From NCBI RefSeq assembly GCF_002742335.1, contig NZ_MDGR01000007.1, forward strand, positions 3,538,501 through 3,602,500: a DNA stretch of 64,000 nucleotides. The letters are read 5' to 3'. The position numbers and the translations under genes are program-made. Below the pieces are notes generated by a model. The model saw nothing but the letters and a program-made list of their open reading frames with translations, had not been told where the DNA came from and searched no databases. The stretch is from Reichenbachiella sp. 5M10. GTDB lineage: Bacteria; Bacteroidota; Bacteroidia; Cytophagales; Cyclobacteriaceae. Below are positions 63,814-64,000 of the stretch, piece by piece (positions within the stretch are counted from its first letter, which is position 1; the number at the start of each line of letters is the position of its first letter).

Positions 63814-64000
63814 TAGACCTTTTCATTCTTCGCTTCTTCAGCTTCATGAGGTAGGTTGGATTCAGGTGTATTTGAATAAGGAACAGTCTGAGGAATAAAA
63901 TCAGAGGCTGAACCCGGCTTGCTATAGTCATATGGCCATCTGTACACCGTCGGAATCTCACCTGGCCAGTTACCGTGACCTGGTTCTCTTGGAGTCGTCC
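63813..64000 (-). CDS. ctaD: Cytochrome c oxidase subunit I, C-terminal end (cut by window edge)
   Basis: The last 62 codons enter from the right edge: TTPREPGHGNWPGEIPTVYR, WPYDYSKPGSASDFIPQTVP and an acidic tail ending AEEAKNEKV. This is the conserved cytoplasmic or periplasmic tail of subunit I that follows the last helix in Bacteroidota oxidases. The rest of the gene, and ctaC, lie outside. Heads the operon through to DUF983. Confidence 0.9.
   Translation of the reverse strand, partial: TTPREPGHGNWPGEIPTVYRWPYDYSKPGSASDFIPQTVPYSNTPESNLPHEAEEAKNEKV

Overview
The window reads as chromosomal DNA of a marine-type Bacteroidota, most likely of the order Cytophagales. Supporting signs are a SusC/SusD pair with an ECF sigma factor and FecR anti-sigma factor, two type IX secretion C-terminal sorting domains, several small Bacteroidota-only families (Lacal_2735, DUF5522, DUF6728-like, DUF2911, DUF3109), an insertion-type IspG, an alternative complex of aa3-type oxidase genes in the Bacteroidota order, and promoters of the form TTTG-N19/20-TAnnTTTG. 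I cannot name genus or species from the sequence alone. The left and right edges cut nusG and ctaD.

Layout. 1-2.3 kb: minus-strand tRNA-Tyr/Gly/Thr, tuf, then tRNA-Trp, secE, nusG, each block with a recognisable promoter. 2.4-6.4 kb: plus-strand exported M1 aminopeptidase and a lipoprotein metallophosphoesterase. 6.4-13.2 kb: a minus-strand cell-surface signalling and uptake unit (ECF sigma, FecR, SusC with STN domain, SusD) with no glycoside hydrolase beside it. 13.2-21 kb: a second exported M1 aminopeptidase, a divergent TMEM260-like (DUF2723/GT117) membrane glycosyltransferase, a tiny protein that is nearly all sorting domain, and the NAD(P)HX repair enzyme Nnr. 21.4-26.6 kb: a secreted GH5 beta-glycanase with three CBM6 modules and a translationally coupled STAS-like/flavin monooxygenase pair. 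26.6-28.4 kb: an AT-rich accessory patch with a nine-unit 21-bp tandem repeat that encodes heptads, a pair of palindromes, and a low-GC gene with an RteC-like tail.

28.4-35.4 kb: nuoABCD closed by a strong terminator, monomeric isocitrate dehydrogenase, a small Lacal_2735-type protein and ornithine aminotransferase. 35.5-39.6 kb: a DUF5522 gene starting at TTG, two exported unknowns, a TetR/nitroreductase pair with a palindromic operator, and a scramblase-like protein. 39.7-51 kb: mostly housekeeping (UvrD/PcrA helicase, DUF3109, response regulator, DUF2911, RarA, MmcQ/YjbR, IspG, SDR, MlaE/MlaF). 51-58.3 kb: a very large outer-membrane protein and a 1185-residue NtrY-like sensor kinase whose start is unclear. 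58.3-64 kb: a tightly packed minus-strand operon for cytochrome c oxidase and heme A synthesis (ctaD, ctaA, ctaB, two subunit III genes, subunit IV, a SCO-like protein, DUF420, a small CxxC protein, DUF983).

Most of the window is ordinary core genome. The parts that deserve a second look are the 21-bp heptad repeat and the AT-rich gene next to it, the SusCD signalling unit flanked by peptidases and a phosphoesterase instead of glycosidases, an EF-hand-type loop inside the DUF420 protein, a SCO-like protein that has lost its CxxxC copper site, and the non-canonical start of the large kinase.
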